Below the pieces are notes generated by a model, which was not told the origin of the DNA, searched no databases, and worked only from the letters and a program-made list of their open reading frames with translations. From a virus: 21,428 nucleotides of DNA. Location of the stretch: positions 1 through 21,428 of the IMG/VR virus record IMGVR_UViG_3300043425_000190; one strand, written 5' to 3'. A program made the translations under genes and the position numbers. The first letter of the stretch is position 1, and every line of letters begins with the position of its first letter. Shown in pieces: positions 20,610-21,428 of this stretch.

Positions 20610-20628
20610 TTTGTTCTCCTGTAGCTTT
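20602..20628 (-). repeat. Junction block KATGEQ-stop / ribosome site, copy 3 (variant)
   Basis: Matches copies 1 and 2 through GAACAA, then diverges, so the peptide ends KATGEQNG and the next gene starts ATGGGTGA. Confidence 0.8.
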
Positions 20629-20841
20629 GGCTAATGCTTGTTTTGCGCGGCTTTGATATTCGTAATCCATCGCGTTAACAGTCGCTACCCACTCCAACGC
20701 CTCCACCAACTCAGCATTCACCTCATGCAAGCGGCGTAGTTCGGCGGCGGCTTGGTCAAGTTGCGCGGAAATACTTCCGGTTTGAAAACCTTGTTCAAGG
20801 CCATCAGCCAGCCGCAGGGCTTCGGGTTGTTTGTCAGTCAT
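20602..20841 (-). CDS. Small helical phage protein (79 aa) ending KATGEQ
   Basis: The start at 20841 follows GGAGGTGATGCC and overlaps the previous stop (ATGA). It encodes MTDKQPEALRLADGLEQGFQ, then QLDQAAAELRRLHEVNAELV, EALEWVATVNAMDY and RAKQALAKATGEQNG. The pattern LRLADxLE followed by AAxELRRLHxxNxELxEAL is familiar from many phage hypothetical proteins and predicts a two-helix coiled coil. The end is a variant of the KATGEQ block, overlapping the next ATG by 8 nt. Function unknown. Confidence 0.78.
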   Translation of the reverse strand: MTDKQPEALRLADGLEQGFQTGSISAQLDQAAAELRRLHEVNAELVEALEWVATVNAMDYEYQSRAKQALAKATGEQNG

Positions 20842-21020
20842 GGCATCACCTCCCATAGCTTCATAAACACACCGATATTCAACAACGCAAAACCGATAGC
20901 CATCATCCACAAGCCAGCCTTATCAAACCGGTTCCACATACTTCGTGATTCATAAGGCGCACCAAATTCACGAACCAATACCCAACCTATTACGCACATT
21001 AAAAGTCCAATAGCAGTCAT
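20838..21020 (-). CDS. Two-TM membrane protein (60 aa)
   Basis: The start at 21020 follows GGAAGGGGTTGCC and overlaps the previous stop (ATGA); longer in-frame starts lie inside the upstream ORFs. Two hydrophobic helices (2-17, AIGLLMCVIGWVLV; 36-54, GLWMMAIGFALLNIGVF) flank a charged loop (REFGAPYESRSMWNRFDK). Probably an inner-membrane hairpin. Holin or antiholin is possible by form, but it is far from the lysis genes. Function unknown. Confidence 0.75.
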   Translation of the reverse strand: MTAIGLLMCVIGWVLVREFGAPYESRSMWNRFDKAGLWMMAIGFALLNIGVFMKLWEVMP

Positions 21021-21109
21021 GGCAACCCCTTCCAAATAATAAAGACCAACCAGCCCACTGCGTTGATGCCATAAAGCCACGCCCCAAAAAGAAGCCACTT
21101 ATCAGTCAT
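21017..21109 (-). CDS. 30-aa membrane microprotein
   Basis: ATG at 21109 and stop at 21017 each form ATGA overlaps with neighbours, and AAGGGGGCAATC precedes the start. The product MTDKWLLFGAWLYGINAVGW plus LVFIIWKGLP is a single hydrophobic helix. Its last codons provide GGAAGGGGTT for the next gene. Existence is supported by overlaps on both sides and a ribosome site; without it there would be an 85-nt gap in an otherwise gapless set. Confidence 0.65.
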   Translation of the reverse strand: MTDKWLLFGAWLYGINAVGWLVFIIWKGLP

Positions 21110-21426
21110 GATTGCCCCCTTGCGCGGATAGCTTCTGCCAGCGTTTCAACAGCAGCCAGTTCATAGAACTCCTGCAATTGAGCGTGTTCGTCTGCTTGCT
21201 CATCACACACTTTCGCACACGCCTCACGCTCAGTTTGCACACCATTCATCAACGCACGATTCCATCCATCAGCGATCTGCCAGTCCAACTCAGCCAGCAA
21301 GTCTTCAATCGTATCGCCGTGGCCTGTCGCGTAGCTGCGCTGGATCATCCATTGCGCTACCTTCTCGCGCTCTGCTGCTGCGACTAGGGCGGCGAAGCGT
21401 TCAAGTTCTACTGGCTTACTAATCCA
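21106..21426 (-). CDS. Phage protein with LERFAALVAAAERE and IRARG blocks (5' end outside window)
   Basis: The frame stays open to the right edge, so the start is outside; the ATG at 21348 is internal. Visible order: PVELERFAALVAAAEREKVAQ, then WMIQRSYATGHGDTIEDLLA, DGWNRALMNGVQ, a second TEREACAKVCDEQADEH motif, and the end AVETLAEAIRARGQS. It shares its first block and its end with the gene at 17707-17964. The ER-E-ACAxVC motif occurs in many phage small proteins in my recollection. The last codons supply AAGGGGGC for the microprotein start. Function unknown. Confidence 0.75.
   Translation of the reverse strand, partial: WISKPVELERFAALVAAAEREKVAQWMIQRSYATGHGDTIEDLLAELDWQIADGWNRALMNGVQTEREACAKVCDEQADEHAQLQEFYELAAVETLAEAIRARGQS
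21364..21405 (-). repeat. Shared block LERFAALVAAAERE, copy 2
   Basis: 42 nt, 38 of 42 bases equal to 17809-17850, with identical translation. Confidence 0.85.
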
Positions 21427-21428
21427 CA

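Overview
The window looks like part of a double-stranded DNA tailed-phage genome (or prophage) with a P22-type short-tail virion. Evidence for this is a coat protein of the P22 gp5 family followed by P22 gp4-like and gp10-like head-closure/tail proteins, then a run of DNA-ejection proteins in the P22 order. The host is probably a Gram-negative bacterium of the Pseudomonadota: the endolysin is a GH108 muramidase, Shine-Dalgarno signals are canonical, and GC is moderate to high. The style recalls uncultured freshwater Burkholderiales phages, but that is an impression, not a search result. No integrase, replication or packaging gene is inside the window, so the lifestyle cannot be read from it.

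Plus strand, 1-17131 (late genes). Head: end of a scaffold-like protein, coat protein, two small beta-rich proteins and a 65-aa protein; the coat gene and both beta-rich genes are each followed by a GC-rich hairpin with a UNCG-type tetraloop. Neck/tail: gp4-like, gp10-like, and a 730-aa fibre carrying five 84-bp repeats. Ejection: a 120-aa protein with a GNAT-like look, then gp7-, gp20- and gp16-position proteins. Receptor binding: four consecutive short fibre genes, one with a self-cleaving S74 chaperone domain, plus a 56-aa fibre-assembly-like ORF. Lysis: two small membrane proteins, a 3TM-type holin and the endolysin.

Minus strand, 17105-21428. At least 20 tiny genes (30-170 aa) read leftward and meet the late operon tail to tail with a 27-nt overlap. 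Every one of the 19 junctions overlaps, 13 of them by the 4-nt ATGA, so there is no intergenic base. Five of the genes (30, 35, 48, 51 and 59 aa) are too short for ordinary ORF cut-offs and are supported by start/stop overlaps. Most products are unrecognised. Exceptions in form are a zinc ribbon, a C2H2 finger, an exported protein with a signal peptide and several membrane peptides. These genes share short sequence blocks: a common N-terminus (ITLTREEA), a middle block (PPQRE), a long identical block (LERFAALVAAAERE), and C-terminal blocks (KATGEQQ, IRARG) that also carry the ribosome binding site of the next gene. This looks like a gene cassette region built by shuffling small blocks, and it is the most unusual part of the window.

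The whole window is coding-dense. No stretch over 300 bases lacks a gene, and I saw no tRNA, CRISPR array, insertion sequence or convincing promoter.
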